A stretch of 64,000 bases of DNA. Source: an uncultured Sphingomonadaceae bacterium (GTDB lineage: Bacteria > Pseudomonadota > Alphaproteobacteria > Sphingomonadales > Sphingomonadaceae). The first letter of the stretch is position 1. Every line of letters begins with the position of its first letter. The notes beneath the pieces were generated by a model. The model was not told the DNA's origin, made no database searches, and was given only the letters and a program-made list of their open reading frames with translations. Positions 17,635-26,224 of this stretch are shown here, piece after piece. The position numbers were made by a program, and so were the translations under genes. The stretch spans positions 1,725,892 through 1,789,891 of the forward strand of contig CANMEE010000001.1 of NCBI GenBank assembly GCA_947496865.1. The letters run 5' to 3'.

Positions 17635-18701
17635 TGGACCCGCACAACATGGACACGCCAGACACTGCCAATAGTGCTGAAGAACAAGCGGCTTATTGGT
17701 TTGCGCGCTTACGTGCGGACAATGCAAGCAAAGGCGATCAACGGCGGTTCAAAACATGGCTGGAAGAGTCTCCAAAACATGCTGAGGCTTACGCGTTGCA
17801 GGAAGAGGTTTGGACCGCGATGCAGGACAGTGCGGTTGACGACGAGATTATGGCAATGCGCCATAATGCGTTATCCGTCTCCACGACCGCAAATAACAAT
17901 AGTTGGCTAAAATATGGCGCGATTGCCGCTTCATTGCTTGTTGTGGTGGTTTCCATGGTCATGCTGAATCCGTTCGTATCTTTGGACAGTTCAGGCGGCA
18001 CCGCGCCAATTGACCAACTCGCACAGGCGGAAACGCAATCATCACCCATTTACCGAACCGCTATTGGTCAAAGATCGACCGTGAACCTGCCGGACGGTTC
18101 CGTGGTAGAGCTCAACACCGATAGTTTGATACAAGTGAACTTCGGTGAAGAGCAGCGTGACTTGATCTTGCTGCGCGGGGAAGCACTATTTGACGTTGCA
18201 AAAGATCCCAGTCGCCCCTTTGTGGTGGAAGCAGACGGTAAGTTGGTTACCGCTATTGGCACAACCTTCTCCGTTCGACGCGCTGATGATGAAGTGCGCG
18301 TTACATTGATCGAAGGCATTGTGACGGTTGATCAAGATAATAGCAAAACCACTGATTTGGGCGCGGTAAGCAAAAAGCAATTGCGGCCGGGCCAACAATT
18401 GGTGGCGCTGGGCGGCCAGCCGTTCAAAATCAATATGATTAACACGGATGCGGTCACCAGCTGGAAAGACGGCCGGTTGATTTTTGATAACGAACCGCTT
18501 GGAATGATCGTGCAGGAAGTGAACAGATATTCTTCGCGCAAGCTTGTTGTAGGTGATCCTACGCTTTCTGACATGCGGGTTAGTGGTATTTTTCAAGTTG
18601 GCTCGATTGACAGCTTTGCGGTTGCCCTGGAAGCATCTTTCCCTGTCAAAAACAGCGCTCGATCAGGCGAAGGCGACATTGTTCTCACTTGGAAAGAGTG
18701 A
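17631..18701 (+). CDS. FecR-type anti-sigma factor
   Basis: This 356 aa inner-membrane regulator has an N-terminal cytoplasmic DUF4880 region (AYWFARLRADNASKGDQRRF, about 20-60) that should hold the sigma factor. One transmembrane helix follows at about 86-107 (GAIAASLLVVVVSMVML), then a periplasmic FecR domain (RTAIGQRSTVNLPDGS onward, about 140-245) and a C-terminal STN-like part that should contact the receptor. It is translationally coupled to the sigma factor through an ATGA overlap. Confidence 0.95.
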   Translation: MMDPHNMDTPDTANSAEEQAAYWFARLRADNASKGDQRRFKTWLEESPKHAEAYALQEEVWTAMQDSAVDDEIMAMRHNALSVSTTANNNSWLKYGAIAASLLVVVVSMVMLNPFVSLDSSGGTAPIDQLAQAETQSSPIYRTAIGQRSTVNLPDGSVVELNTDSLIQVNFGEEQRDLILLRGEALFDVAKDPSRPFVVEADGKLVTAIGTTFSVRRADDEVRVTLIEGIVTVDQDNSKTTDLGAVSKKQLRPGQQLVALGGQPFKINMINTDAVTSWKDGRLIFDNEPLGMIVQEVNRYSSRKLVVGDPTLSDMRVSGIFQVGSIDSFAVALEASFPVKNSARSGEGDIVLTWKE

Positions 18702-18877
18702 TCGCAAGCAAATGAAAACCAAAGCTTCTACGCCATAATCTACTCCAATATCGCAGACATTTTGGCCTCATCTGGAAAAGATTTTGAGGGAAGCTAGAAC
18801 TCGCGCGTCTTACTTATCGTTAGGCTAGTCGGCGGATGACTGACAGCTGGCAGGGAAAGATAAGACAGGGGATCAAC

Positions 18878-21800
18878 ATGCAATCTCGTTCGTTTAAATT
18901 GCTACAGGCGGCAATGCTCGCCGGTGCCGCCAATATCGCAATCGTCGGATCGGTGCAGGCTCAAGCTCAGGAGCAGACCGTTTCTTTTAATATACCGGAC
19001 CAGTCTTTGTCCTCTGCCTTGAAAAGCTACGCTCTTAAGACGGGCAAAAATCTCGTCTATCCGCCAAAATTAACTGAGAATAAACGCGCTAAGGCAGTTT
19101 CTGGCCGTCATACTCCGACGCAGGCGTTACGCCTATTGCTTCGAGGAACCTCTATTTCCTTCCGGGAAATTCAACCTAATGTCATAGCTCTTAGCTTCGC
19201 CAGAGCACCGCAATTTCGGAAAAATAAAGCAACAGCAGCTGTGGCACGGAATACAGCTAGGCCAGCTGTTGTTCAGAGCGTTTCTACCGCAGCGCTTGTG
19301 CAGGGCGATAACTCAGTGGAAGATGGAGCCACCGGCATGGTGTCCGGTACAGTGGTGAACACCAGTACCGGAACAGCTTTGCGAGGCGCGTTGGTACGTA
19401 TAGATGGCACCAATCTCGAAGCGGTCACAGATGACCGTGGTCAATATTACTTCCCCGCTGTCCCGCGCGGGCAGCAAATTGTTCGGGTGGAATATCTGGG
19501 CGAGCAGGTAAAAACGGCGACTGTATCGGTATCCCCCGGATCGCGCCAGCAGGCCAATTTGCAGATTGGCGAAGCCAATCAGGATATTGTCGTTTTCGGC
19601 TATCGCAGCAGCATACAACAAGCTTTGAACAAACAGAAAAATGCTGACAACAATGCGACGATTGTATCGTCAGATCTATTGGGTGGTTTTCCTGCGGAGA
19701 CTGTTTCGGAAGCTTTGCGACGTGTTCCTGGTGTCGCCTTTGGCCGAGATGATGAGACCGGCGAAGGGTCGCGTATCACGGTTCGTGGCTTCAGTTCTGA
19801 AGCGATTAATGTGCAGCTTAATGGCTTGGAAGTGCAAGGCACTGGATTTGAACGCACCGTCGATCTCAGCGGGTTTCTCACGGACAATATTTCGGAAATT
19901 ACAATCCATAAGTCTTTGCTTCCCAGTCACGAAGCCACTGGTTCTGGCGGCTTGGTCGAAATCGAAACTAAATCTGGCCTCGATTATGGTGACTTTTCAG
20001 CGAGTTTCTCTGTTGAGGGGGAAAGCAATTTCGATCGTGCATTTGGTGAAGAATATCAGATCAATGGCACGATTGCCAAAAAGCTGGCTCCCAATTTTGG
20101 GGTGGCCGCATCTCTGCAATATCGCAAGGCGGATCGGCTCAACTACACTGCTTTGACAGTTAGCAGAATTCCGCCGGTTTTTCCCGTTGGTTCTACTTCG
20201 CTTTTCAACGTACCGGCGAGCACCGAGTTTCCGTTCGACCCTGAGCTTGACAGTCAACGGCAGATAAGCAGCGTACGCTATACCCGGAGTGTTTCCGCAC
20301 AGGAAGCAATTGTGGGTTCGCTTAATCTCGCTTGGGATATTGCAGACCATACAAGCCTGCGGCTTGATCTGCAGCGCAACCAAAGTGATGTAGAGCGCAG
20401 TAACTCGGCATCGTCTGTGGGATTTGGAACATTTTTTACCGACATGCCCATCCCTGAATTGGGTGGCGAAGTACGCCGGCGTGCGACACTGAGCAGTATT
20501 AGGCCGAGTATAGTCAACGGTACTGTGGACGAAAGAATTACGAACGATAGCATAAGTTTTCGCGGCGATACGAATGTTGGACGTTGGGAATTTGAATATA
20601 AGGCTGGTTATGCACGATCCAAACAGCAGGGAGATAATACGGCTATTACATTAGCCGCAGTAGAGACCGATTTTATCGATTTCATAGACCCCTCAACAAT
20701 AGTCACCAATCCAGACGATAATGCTGCTGCTACTCAAAGGGTTGTTAACGGTGCGTTTGTCGAGACTGCAAACGGTCTGATAATACCATCGCTTACCCAA
20801 GCCGGGCTGGATTTCATCAACGATCCTTCAAATTATGCGGTAAATAACGCTGTTACTAATCCGATTGATAATCCCACAGAAACCTACAGTGGCGAATTTC
20901 AGGCTCGATATAATACTCCACTAGATTTTCTCGATTATGTGGAACTGGGTGGAAAGTATCAACGGAGCACGCGCAACACGAATGGCAATGTGACAAACGC
21001 AAGAGCTATTACGAGTCAGCGCTATTTGCAGATATTTGGTGGCCCGCCGGCATCCTTGTCACTGTTTGATAATGGTGTTCTTGAACAAGATGGTTTTGAA
21101 AATCTGGGCTTAAACGATTTCTCTATACCGTTCCTGAGCTCTGCAAATGCGGTCAGTGTTTTTAACCAGTTATCCGATTTTGTGACGGACGATCCGGCAA
21201 CACCCGATTTTAATGAAGCGCGATTGCGGTTCACCGATTTCACTTTGCTGGACCCGATTCAGGGTGGAACGGGTTCCTTTACGCCGACAAAGACAATTGA
21301 GGAGAAATTTGCGGGCTATTTGGAGTCAAAATTCACGGTTGGAAAATTCGATCTGATTGCTGGCGTCCGCTATGAACGCGAAAAAAGATCTGGAGTAACG
21401 ATTAGCGGTCAAAGTTTCCGTTTGGATGAGCCAGGTTTTCGTTTTGAGCCGCGTGAGACCTTTGTAGAACAGGGATTGGTCAGCTTTGAAAGTACCTCGG
21501 GTACAGTCAGCACATGGACCCCGAGCTTGCTACTAACCTACCGTCCGATAGACAATGTTACCGCCCGTTTCGGGTATTTTCGTTCTACCGTGAACCCGGA
21601 TTTCCGTCTCCTCAACCGCGGCACAACTTTCAGCGTTGATCTGCGTCCCGGATCTGGCAGAGTGACTATTCTGGAAGCTAACCCCAGTCTCAAGCCATCA
21701 ACAACAGATAACTATGATTTGGACATTGCCTATTATTTTGATGATTCTCCCGGGTTGGTCCGAGCGGGCTTTTTCTACAAAAAAATCAGCAATAATTTCA

Positions 21801-22489
21801 CCAATGTCGCCTTCACACCCCTTGACGATACTGATGTACAGCAAAGATTTCTGGACAGGTATCAGCCGTTGCTGGCAACTCGCCCGGATTTGCTCAACTT
21901 GCCAGATGATGCTCAGTTTCTCGTCAATAGACCTGAAAATGGTGAAGGAGGAACAATCTGGGGTATCGAAGGGGAGCTAATACGGCGGTTGAACTTCCTT
22001 CCCGGTTTCTTGAGTGACTTCGGCGTGCTCGCGAATGTCACCTATACCAATGGCGATTTTCCAACGCTTGTTTCTGCGCGGGATGATGATGGGAATACTA
22101 TTCAACTCAGTCTTGACCGGCCTTTACGTGATCAGGCGCGGTGGGTTTACAATCTGTCACTGGATTATGAGCGGAACGGTTTTCAAGGCAGAGTAATCTA
22201 TACTAGCCAATCCGCGACGGTAGAGACGTTCGACGAGTTTAATATCAATAGTGTCATTCCGGCATATGACACATTGGATGCACGGTTCTCCTACAGTTTC
22301 GAGAAAGCGGGCGGTCTTTTTACGTTATTCCTAGAAGGTGATAATCTTCTGCGGGGATCGAAAAAACCCGACATACGTAAAACGACAAGCTCGCAATTTG
22401 GCGACGGCAATACGCCGTTCAATTTCCCCAACACATTTCAATTTAACGGCGGCCGAACGGTCACGATGGGCGTACGCGGTAAATTCTAG
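18878..22489 (+). CDS. TonB-dependent receptor with STN signalling domain
   Basis: This 1203 aa outer-membrane receptor has a signal peptide ending near VQAQA. In order: an STN (secretin/TonB short N-terminal) domain (about 35-100, FNIPDQSLSSALKSYALKTG), a carboxypeptidase-regulatory-like beta domain (about 155-225, VSGTVVNTSTGTALRGALVR), a TonB-box-like DIVVFGYRSS, a plug (GGFPAETVSEALRRVPGV, ITVRGF) and a long barrel. The STN domain should pass ligand occupancy to the FecR protein encoded just upstream. ATG 18878 has an ACAGGGG site; ATG 18836 is also in frame. An M16 protease gene follows 267 bp later. Confidence 0.95.
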   Translation: MQSRSFKLLQAAMLAGAANIAIVGSVQAQAQEQTVSFNIPDQSLSSALKSYALKTGKNLVYPPKLTENKRAKAVSGRHTPTQALRLLLRGTSISFREIQPNVIALSFARAPQFRKNKATAAVARNTARPAVVQSVSTAALVQGDNSVEDGATGMVSGTVVNTSTGTALRGALVRIDGTNLEAVTDDRGQYYFPAVPRGQQIVRVEYLGEQVKTATVSVSPGSRQQANLQIGEANQDIVVFGYRSSIQQALNKQKNADNNATIVSSDLLGGFPAETVSEALRRVPGVAFGRDDETGEGSRITVRGFSSEAINVQLNGLEVQGTGFERTVDLSGFLTDNISEITIHKSLLPSHEATGSGGLVEIETKSGLDYGDFSASFSVEGESNFDRAFGEEYQINGTIAKKLAPNFGVAASLQYRKADRLNYTALTVSRIPPVFPVGSTSLFNVPASTEFPFDPELDSQRQISSVRYTRSVSAQEAIVGSLNLAWDIADHTSLRLDLQRNQSDVERSNSASSVGFGTFFTDMPIPELGGEVRRRATLSSIRPSIVNGTVDERITNDSISFRGDTNVGRWEFEYKAGYARSKQQGDNTAITLAAVETDFIDFIDPSTIVTNPDDNAAATQRVVNGAFVETANGLIIPSLTQAGLDFINDPSNYAVNNAVTNPIDNPTETYSGEFQARYNTPLDFLDYVELGGKYQRSTRNTNGNVTNARAITSQRYLQIFGGPPASLSLFDNGVLEQDGFENLGLNDFSIPFLSSANAVSVFNQLSDFVTDDPATPDFNEARLRFTDFTLLDPIQGGTGSFTPTKTIEEKFAGYLESKFTVGKFDLIAGVRYEREKRSGVTISGQSFRLDEPGFRFEPRETFVEQGLVSFESTSGTVSTWTPSLLLTYRPIDNVTARFGYFRSTVNPDFRLLNRGTTFSVDLRPGSGRVTILEANPSLKPSTTDNYDLDIAYYFDDSPGLVRAGFFYKKISNNFTNVAFTPLDDTDVQQRFLDRYQPLLATRPDLLNLPDDAQFLVNRPENGEGGTIWGIEGELIRRLNFLPGFLSDFGVLANVTYTNGDFPTLVSARDDDGNTIQLSLDRPLRDQARWVYNLSLDYERNGFQGRVIYTSQSATVETFDEFNINSVIPAYDTLDARFSYSFEKAGGLFTLFLEGDNLLRGSKKPDIRKTTSSQFGDGNTPFNFPNTFQFNGGRTVTMGVRGKF

Positions 22490-22756
22490 CGCTTATCCCT
22501 TTCCCTCATCCGTTTCCTGGGGTTGGTCATTTCCAACCCAAAACCCCGTATCGGCCTCAGGAAGCGGAGCAGGAGCAAAAGTTCCCCTTACTTGCGCACC
22601 AAGAGCGCTGGAGCAGGATTGTTGAGATGACCGTCACTAAAATGAGTCATAAATATTCACCTATTTGTTGAGGGATTGGCGTTCCGATGCGTCTACTATA
22701 GTGAAGCCCTTAACAAGATCAGATTGTTTTCCCCCTGATTCTCTGGAGACCTTGTA

Positions 22757-25660
22757 ATGCGACAGTTATTCCGGTTGCGATTTCCTGCGGCGCTATTTGC
22801 GGTGCTTTCCTTGTCCTCGATGAACCCGGCATTGGCCGAGGGCACCAAGAGCAAAGGCGGTTTTGCTCATGACGAGAGCGACCTGAAGCCGGACTCGCGC
22901 GTTGTTTACGGTAGGCTCGCAAACGGGCTGCGCTATGCGGTTATGAAAAATGGCACGCCGAGTGGCGTTGCGGCTGTACGGATGCGAATTGCCACTGGTT
23001 CCCTCAACGAGACTGAAGAGCAGAGAGGTATCGCCCACTTCCTCGAGCACATGGCCTTTAATGGCTCCAAAAATGTTGCCGAAGGAGAGATGATCAAGCG
23101 ATTGGAACGCTATGGCCTGTCATTTGGAGCTGATACCAACGCCAGTACAGGGTTCAGCCAGACGACGTACAAGCTTAATCTGCCTACTGTCGGCGAAGAG
23201 ATTTTAAACGAAGCCTTTTTTCTGATGCGCGAAACTGCGCAAAACCTGACGCTGGATGAAGACGCTATCGAACGCGAACGCGGCGTGATCGCCTCGGAGA
23301 AACGCAGTCGGGATTCGATTAATTTCCGGGCCCTGGTCGCCAATATGGCTTTTCTGACGGATGGAAGCGGCTTAACCGATCGTTTGCCGATCGGAACAGA
23401 TGAAACCATCGCTACAATGCCGCGATCCGAATTTGTGAAGTATTATCAAGGCTATTACCGTCCCGAAAATACCTTCATTGCCTTTATTGGAGATGTGGAT
23501 ACCGCTGTCGCGGTCGCAAAGATTGAGACCTATTTCGCCGACTGGCGACCGGCCAAAAATCCGCTCCCACAAGTGAAGCTTCCTGCTGTCAAGATTGTCC
23601 CGGGGAAAATTGGTTATCATCATCACGATGAAATTCTGACCTTTGTGTCATTGGGAGCAATGCACCCCTACAAGAAATTACCTGACAATAAAGCCAGGCG
23701 GCAAGAGAGTTTCTTGAGGGCTTTGGGCGCGCAGATTGTCAATCGCCGGCTGGACCGGAAAGTGGATGCTGGCCAGGCAGTTTTTCTGGACGGATCGGTT
23801 AGCCGTTATGCGCCTGAAGACACTGTTGATGCTTGGATCATCCGGCTTCGCAGCAAACCTGAAAACTGGAAAGAGGCACTGGCGGCGGGCGATCAGGAAA
23901 TCCGGAGGGCTCTGACCTATGGTTTTTCGCAAGCGGAACTGGATGAAGTTATCGCAAGGCAGCGGAAGCGCCAGCAAATTGCTGTAGATCGTAAAGCGAC
24001 ACGCAAAACCTATGCGCGACTGGAATATAATTATGCCAAAGAGCTGGTCGACAGTTTCGCCAATGAACGCGTTTTCACCGCGCCTGAAGACAGTCTGGCG
24101 CGCTTTGAGGAATTTGCCGCAAATATATCACTAGCCGACGTGGAGCGCGTGTTTCGGGAACGCTGGACAGGCTTCGACAAACCACTGCTTTATCTGGCAA
24201 CCAGCCAGAAGATTGATAATCCCGAAGAGGAAATAGAAGCTGCATTTCTAGCATCTCGCCAAATTGCCGTTTCGGCACCCGAAAGCCGACAAGCAAGAGA
24301 ATTTGCCCATGGCAACTTTGGCAAACCCGGCAGCGTTACAGAAGAATCCTATCTAGCGGACGCCGATGCTTATGCTGTCACGTTTGCCAATAATGTGCGG
24401 CTGAATTTCAAACAGACAGACTTTGACGCAGACACCATTGGAGTCCGTGTAAGAGTGGGCAGCGGTTTCCTGTCGATGCCAACGAAAAGCGAAGGGCTGC
24501 GCAGACTTGCGGAGAATCTTTTGAGTGGAAGCGGTGTAGAGGGGCATAGTGCTGATGATCTACAGACGCTTTTTGCCGGAAAGAATGTTGGCGCGCGAGT
24601 TCGGTTGCGTCCCGATAACGATGCCCTGGAAATTATTGGACGCACTGACCAGAATGATTTGGCCGATCAACTTAACCTGATGACCGCGCATATCACTGCG
24701 CCAGCCTATCGCGAACAGACTGAGGCGCGCTATCATGAGAAGATGAAAGCCTGGTACCCGACTCACAAATCGTCACCTATGGCCGTTGCTGAAAAGGAGT
24801 TGCCGCGGATGATCCGGTCTGGCGATCCACGCTATGGTTTTAGTAATTTGCAGGCATTCCTGTCGCCGGACATTCAAGATGTTCGGGGCTGGATTGACCC
24901 ACAGCTTGAAAATGGATTGATAGAAATAACCATCGTTGGGGATATTGACAGAGCAACGGCTATTGCCGAGGTAGCCCGGACATTCGGCGCCTTGCCAAAA
25001 CGGGCCGATAGCAAGGGCGCTTTTCCCGACATGCGCGATCTGGACTTTCCCGCGCCGCCAGCTGAACCTTTTACATATTATCATCAAGGCAATCCTGATC
25101 AGGCCATAGTGCGGGTTTATTGGCCTGCGCCTGACGCCTCGGATCCCAAAGATCCGCTTAGAATGCAGGTGATGCGCAGCATATTCCGCAACCGGTTGTC
25201 CAATGTTCTTCGGGAGGAAATGGGCGTTACCTATTCACCAGGCGCGGGCATGTTCGTAAGCAATTTATATGACGATTATGGCTATATGTTTGCCAGCGTT
25301 ACCGCGGCACCTGAGAAAGCAGATGAGGTCCACCAGGGTATCCTGCAGGTCGGCGATGAGTTGGCCCAGCAGACCGTCGATGAAGATATTTTTCGACGGG
25401 CGCTGAAACCGATCATAGATGATATTGACAGCTCACTAGAGAATAACGGCTATTGGATGAGCGTTTTGGGAGATGCACAGACAAATGGTTATGGAATGAC
25501 CCGACACCGACTACGAGAACGCGTTCTGCGCGAAATGACGGTTGAAGAGATAAATGTTCTGGCGGCACAGATATTCGATCCAAATCGTGCGGTGGCGGCC
25601 TATATTCTTCCCGCTGTTCAAGATCACCATGAGACCAAAATAGCGATAGTCGCGGAGTAA
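22757..25660 (+). CDS. Periplasmic M16 (pitrilysin/PqqL-type) zinc protease
   Basis: This 967 aa protein has a signal peptide ending near ALAEG. It contains the inverted zinc motif HFLEH (H94, E97, H98) and a third ligand glutamate at about E174, 76 residues on, as in active M16 enzymes. A second, inactive M16 half (about 530-950) gives the clam-shell architecture, and the length matches PqqL/FusC (~930 aa). FusC-type proteases cleave proteins imported by a partner TonB receptor. The position after an ECF/FecR/TonB unit suggests a similar nutrient-peptide role (inference). GGAG stands about 9 bp before the ATG. Confidence 0.94.
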   Translation: MRQLFRLRFPAALFAVLSLSSMNPALAEGTKSKGGFAHDESDLKPDSRVVYGRLANGLRYAVMKNGTPSGVAAVRMRIATGSLNETEEQRGIAHFLEHMAFNGSKNVAEGEMIKRLERYGLSFGADTNASTGFSQTTYKLNLPTVGEEILNEAFFLMRETAQNLTLDEDAIERERGVIASEKRSRDSINFRALVANMAFLTDGSGLTDRLPIGTDETIATMPRSEFVKYYQGYYRPENTFIAFIGDVDTAVAVAKIETYFADWRPAKNPLPQVKLPAVKIVPGKIGYHHHDEILTFVSLGAMHPYKKLPDNKARRQESFLRALGAQIVNRRLDRKVDAGQAVFLDGSVSRYAPEDTVDAWIIRLRSKPENWKEALAAGDQEIRRALTYGFSQAELDEVIARQRKRQQIAVDRKATRKTYARLEYNYAKELVDSFANERVFTAPEDSLARFEEFAANISLADVERVFRERWTGFDKPLLYLATSQKIDNPEEEIEAAFLASRQIAVSAPESRQAREFAHGNFGKPGSVTEESYLADADAYAVTFANNVRLNFKQTDFDADTIGVRVRVGSGFLSMPTKSEGLRRLAENLLSGSGVEGHSADDLQTLFAGKNVGARVRLRPDNDALEIIGRTDQNDLADQLNLMTAHITAPAYREQTEARYHEKMKAWYPTHKSSPMAVAEKELPRMIRSGDPRYGFSNLQAFLSPDIQDVRGWIDPQLENGLIEITIVGDIDRATAIAEVARTFGALPKRADSKGAFPDMRDLDFPAPPAEPFTYYHQGNPDQAIVRVYWPAPDASDPKDPLRMQVMRSIFRNRLSNVLREEMGVTYSPGAGMFVSNLYDDYGYMFASVTAAPEKADEVHQGILQVGDELAQQTVDEDIFRRALKPIIDDIDSSLENNGYWMSVLGDAQTNGYGMTRHRLRERVLREMTVEEINVLAAQIFDPNRAVAAYILPAVQDHHETKIAIVAE

Positions 25661-25733
25661 CATTGCGGAAATATTTGGCCAGTTTGAGCCTTACATCGGC
25701 TTTAGGATGTTGTGAGTATGGTTTTGCAGGCCG

Positions 25734-25920
25734 CTATTGAAACAGGCTCATCCCAATTGCGGCAAAAATATACCTGTTCCAGCAATCCAAAGCTGTGCCC
25801 GATCGAATATCGGAAGCTCTGTGCTTTGCGACGGTAAAAGATAGTACCGAAGGAATAGAAAAAGCAGCCAGCAAAGATCGCAACCGTTTGCTTATCTGAA
25901 AGAGGGCCGTCGATCGGCAA
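25734..25920 (-). pseudogene. Remnant of a hemolysin III (YqfA/HlyIII) family gene, frameshifted
   Basis: The minus strand encodes a segment like the C-terminal helices of HlyIII-family membrane proteins: FAGCFFYSFGTIFYRRKAQS then FRYSIGHSF. The reading then has to change frame twice to continue as IAGTGIF and IFAAIGMSLFQ-stop, which completes the expected final helix. No start codon or upstream helices are present. I read this as a decayed 3' fragment. The assignment rests on my recognition of the family pattern. Confidence 0.5.
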
Positions 25921-26114
25921 ACTAGCCCTTCAATTTTGCGATCAGTCTGTTTGTCTCTGGATGATTCATTGGATCACCGCGGTGCTAAATGTAGCATTAT
26001 GTTCTCCGCAGGTGCGATGCAAAAAAACCACACTTCCATCGATATTGATGCGGGTAGAATTGGTTCGCGACAGGATGGCGATGTTCTAAGTTCCTATAAT
26101 AGCGCTAAAAAATA

Positions 26115-26193
26115 GGTATGTATAATTGGTTATACTAATCATAGTATTTGGTATGCATGAAAGGTTGACAATTTAATTTGATCGGCCCAATTT
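26115..26193 (+). promoter_or_regulatory. Promoter and operator region of the first alginate-locus TonB receptor
   Basis: GGTAT-type half-sites lie at 26115, 26128 (GGTTAT) and 26150 (TTTGGTATGCATG). A TTGACA -35 box (26165-26170) starts exactly 15 bp after the third half-site, and after 17 bp comes CAATTT (26188-26193) as a possible -10. The same half-site/-35 spacing occurs at two other promoters in this locus, which points to one shared regulator, probably the GntR protein encoded at 32886 (inference). Confidence 0.6.
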
Positions 26194-26224
26194 CCCTGCA
26201 AATAATAAAAAAGGGAGACTCAGG

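Larger units (their letters stand above)
25661..26224. other. Long intergenic region: gene remnant plus promoter of the first alginate-locus receptor
   Basis: About 560 bp without an intact gene. The left part holds a minus-strand hemolysin III-like remnant. The right part is AT-rich and carries GGTAT-type operator half-sites and a TTGACA promoter for the downstream TonB receptor. No terminator hairpin was found after the M16 gene. Confidence 0.6.

Noticed and set aside
25702..25920. 72-codon minus-strand frame as an intact gene
   Set aside because: Its N-terminal part looks like the end of a HlyIII protein but the last third leaves that pattern; two frame changes restore it. Treated as a pseudogene instead.
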